A stretch of DNA of 64,000 nucleotides from the NCBI GenBank assembly GCA_017165825.1, contig CM029367.1:4343724-4407723 (forward strand), in the 5' to 3' direction. Positions 62,431 to 64,000 of the stretch are shown in pieces. The stretch's first letter is position 1; each line of letters opens with the position of its first letter. A program made the position numbers and the translations under genes. The notes under the pieces are model-generated. The model saw only the letters and a list, made by a program, of their open reading frames with translations, ran no database searches and was not told where the DNA came from. This DNA is from Hepsetus odoe (lineage: Eukaryota > Chordata > Actinopteri > Characiformes > Hepsetidae).

Positions 62431-63011
62431 TAAGCATGTTCTAGTAATAGTTACTAACCAAGCAAGTGCTTGACATCCACTCAACATGGCTACAAATGGA
62501 GCATTCTTACATAATAACATGACTAACTTTCTTCTTGCTATTCTACAAAAATGAATTATGCAATTACACTTTGAACTACATAGTCACTAACATTCTTTAC
62601 TTTTAAAGTTAAAAAGGGGCAAAGTAAGACTGTAGAGACAACTAACTTTTCATTCAGTTCAGCTTCTTGCCACCACCTCTTTATCACCTTTGCTTATGGC
62701 CAGAAATAACTGTGACTTCTGATAGGCTTTTGCTTCAGCTTTGTGTGAAGACTAAAGGTTAGATTTGGGCAACAGACAATGTGTGCAATTTACTTGCACC
62801 TCAGTTTCTAGACTGGACTTTCTCCAGAGAGTGGATCTGAGAGGTTTTATTGCCAGGCCCGTTTAGAAGTTGTATGACAAGATGGCAGTCCGATATTCTC
62901 CAACAACAGCTTAAGGCTCTGTCGCGTAAATCTTACAAGCATGTCTTTCATTTGTGTAAGATTTCACACCACTTCTCATCTTATTTGTGGATGGCAGTAC
63001 CATTATAAGAA

Positions 63012-63180
63012 CCCAGCCACTAGGGATGCACTAGTCAGTGTATTTCTTTGTGTGTAAACATTCTCCAGATCAATATGCAGACAGTGATACATATTTCCAC
63101 ACCGGATAAGTCAAGATCCGGATGAACAGCAACAGGGTGTGGTGGAAACTTCTTTACTGTTGGCCGAAGGAATTGAAAGA
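63012..63180 (+). mobile_element. RTE-like LINE, diverged 5' end
   Basis: CCCAGCCACTAGGGATGCAC, then CAATATGCAGACAGTGATAC and CACACCGGATAAGTCAAGAT follow the 5' end of the LINE at 51488 with deletions. Confidence 0.75.
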
Positions 63181-63415
63181 GGAACATATAGAGGACAGGA
63201 ACAAATTTAAACATGATCCACAGTTATTAAAACCTCTAATTCTAATATGACACTTGTTGTGCTAGGCTACCCAGTGACCAGTGAAATCATGTGACTTATA
63301 AGGCATACTGGTGCCATAGCAGGCTAAATTTATTAAAAGCGAGATACATCCTTTTTTCCATCCAACATGCAAGCAAGGAACTCCTGCAGATATTGACCAG
63401 ATACACAGTCTACAT

Positions 63416-63724
63416 CAGGGGTCACCAACCTTTTTGAAGCTGAGAGCTACTTCACTGGTAATGAGCCCTACGAAGGGCAGCCAGTTACCTTAACTTATCT
63501 AAACTTCATGTATAATAAACATGTTTTAAATGCTTTTTTAGATATTGTCATTTTCAAATCTATATAAGTGCAAATGTGATTAAAGAAGAACAGCAACAGG
63601 ATCAAATTATATTTTAGACCCTGCTCACTGGTGAGTTGCGCTATTTTTAGAACAGGTCTGCGGGTGACTCATGTGGTCCTTATAGGCACCCTGGTGCCCG
63701 TGGGTACCATGTCGGTAACCCCTG
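63416..63724. mobile_element. hAT-type non-autonomous element, second family
   Basis: It begins CAGGGGTCACCAACC and ends GTCGGTAACCCCTG, an inverted repeat of hAT type. It is flanked by a perfect 8-base duplication, GTCTACAT, at 63408-63415 and 63725-63732. The terminal sequence differs from the element at 8653-8928, so it is a separate family. At 309 bases it encodes no transposase. Confidence 0.93.
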
Positions 63725-63732
63725 GTCTACAT

Positions 63733-64000
63733 ACTAGTGCCAATATTAACTCATCAGGTTTGTTACAGTGTTTTGCAGACCAGGCTCTGAGAATGAGTCG
63801 TTACTTCAGTGTGAAAGGAAGCAGTGTGCTGGTGTTCATGCTAGGCCAAAAGCTCTTTCCTGATACTCATTCTTGGACGTCAGACTGTGGTAGGTGACTG
63901 AAGGGCCTTCATTTGAACTTGGAAAAGTACTGAAACTTCCTTAACGCCATTTACTGGCCCAGTGCTGATGTGGTTGGCACTGTTTGTGTGCTTTTTTACT
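63733..64000. other. End of window, intron sequence
   Basis: An exon-like block flanked by TTGCAG (63778) and GTAGGT (from 63890) is present, but its translation matches nothing I recognise. It does not look like a cadherin exon. Confidence 0.35.

Larger units (their letters stand above)
38970..64000 (+). other. cdh23 next intron, open at window end
   Basis: After the donor at 38970 I found no stretch encoding the rest of EC1 (a QLLAQDMDND-like segment is expected) or any later calcium-binding cadherin motif such as DXNDN or LDRE. The intron therefore exceeds 25 kb, although a small exon could be missed by eye. It is dominated by mobile elements listed separately. Confidence 0.7.

Noticed and set aside
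63779..63889. Possible exon flanked by TTGCAG and GTAGGT
   Set aside because: The translation (SRYFSVKGSSVLVFMLGQ) is not cadherin-like and I recognise no family; chance splice-like borders are common at this scale. Spliced reads would reverse this.

Overview
The window is non-coding-rich vertebrate DNA, almost certainly from a teleost fish. The evidence is the repeat content: Tc1/mariner-type elements, hAT-type short elements, tRNA-derived SINEs with L2-like tails, an RTE-like LINE, and long (GA)n, (CA)n and (AT)n microsatellites. An otophysan (characin, knifefish or catfish relative) is my guess from the SINE type; I cannot prove it. There are no bacterial-type genes, operons, CRISPR arrays or rRNA genes. 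The only protein-coding gene I recognise is the 5' end of cdh23 (cadherin-23, the upper part of the hair-cell tip link) on the + strand. Two coding exons are visible: a signal-peptide exon at 35446-35546 and an exon at 38895-38969 that opens extracellular cadherin repeat 1. Both flanking introns are phase 1. No later cadherin exon was found, so the next intron runs more than 25 kb, past the window end. Layout: 1-330 is AT-rich. 340-720 is the only CpG-rich stretch, with CCAAT and GC boxes, and is a plausible promoter and first exon (of cdh23 or of an unrecognised gene). 980-1668 is a degenerate minisatellite with higher-order units. 1.7-35.4 kb is repeat-dotted DNA that would be cdh23 intron 1 if the CpG island is its promoter. 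35.4-39.0 kb holds the two cdh23 exons and an intron with five long microsatellites. 39-64 kb is the next intron, full of transposon remnants. These include a Tc1-like element with an internally deleted transposase, a solo LTR with a 5-bp target duplication, a Tc1-like element with a mariner-like short element inside it, and a near-full-length but broken RTE-like LINE carrying two other retroelement fragments. A second RTE fragment has a 15-bp target duplication, and two hAT-type short elements in the window have perfect 8-bp duplications. Possible functional non-coding signals are a 44-bp-arm hairpin at 61862-61962, a perfect 23-bp-arm palindrome at 16683-16732, and a cluster of homeodomain-type AATTAG sites around 48945-48967. 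I did not find a clearly new biological system. The most checkable novelties are the hairpins, the higher-order minisatellite beside the CpG island, and the nested insertions.
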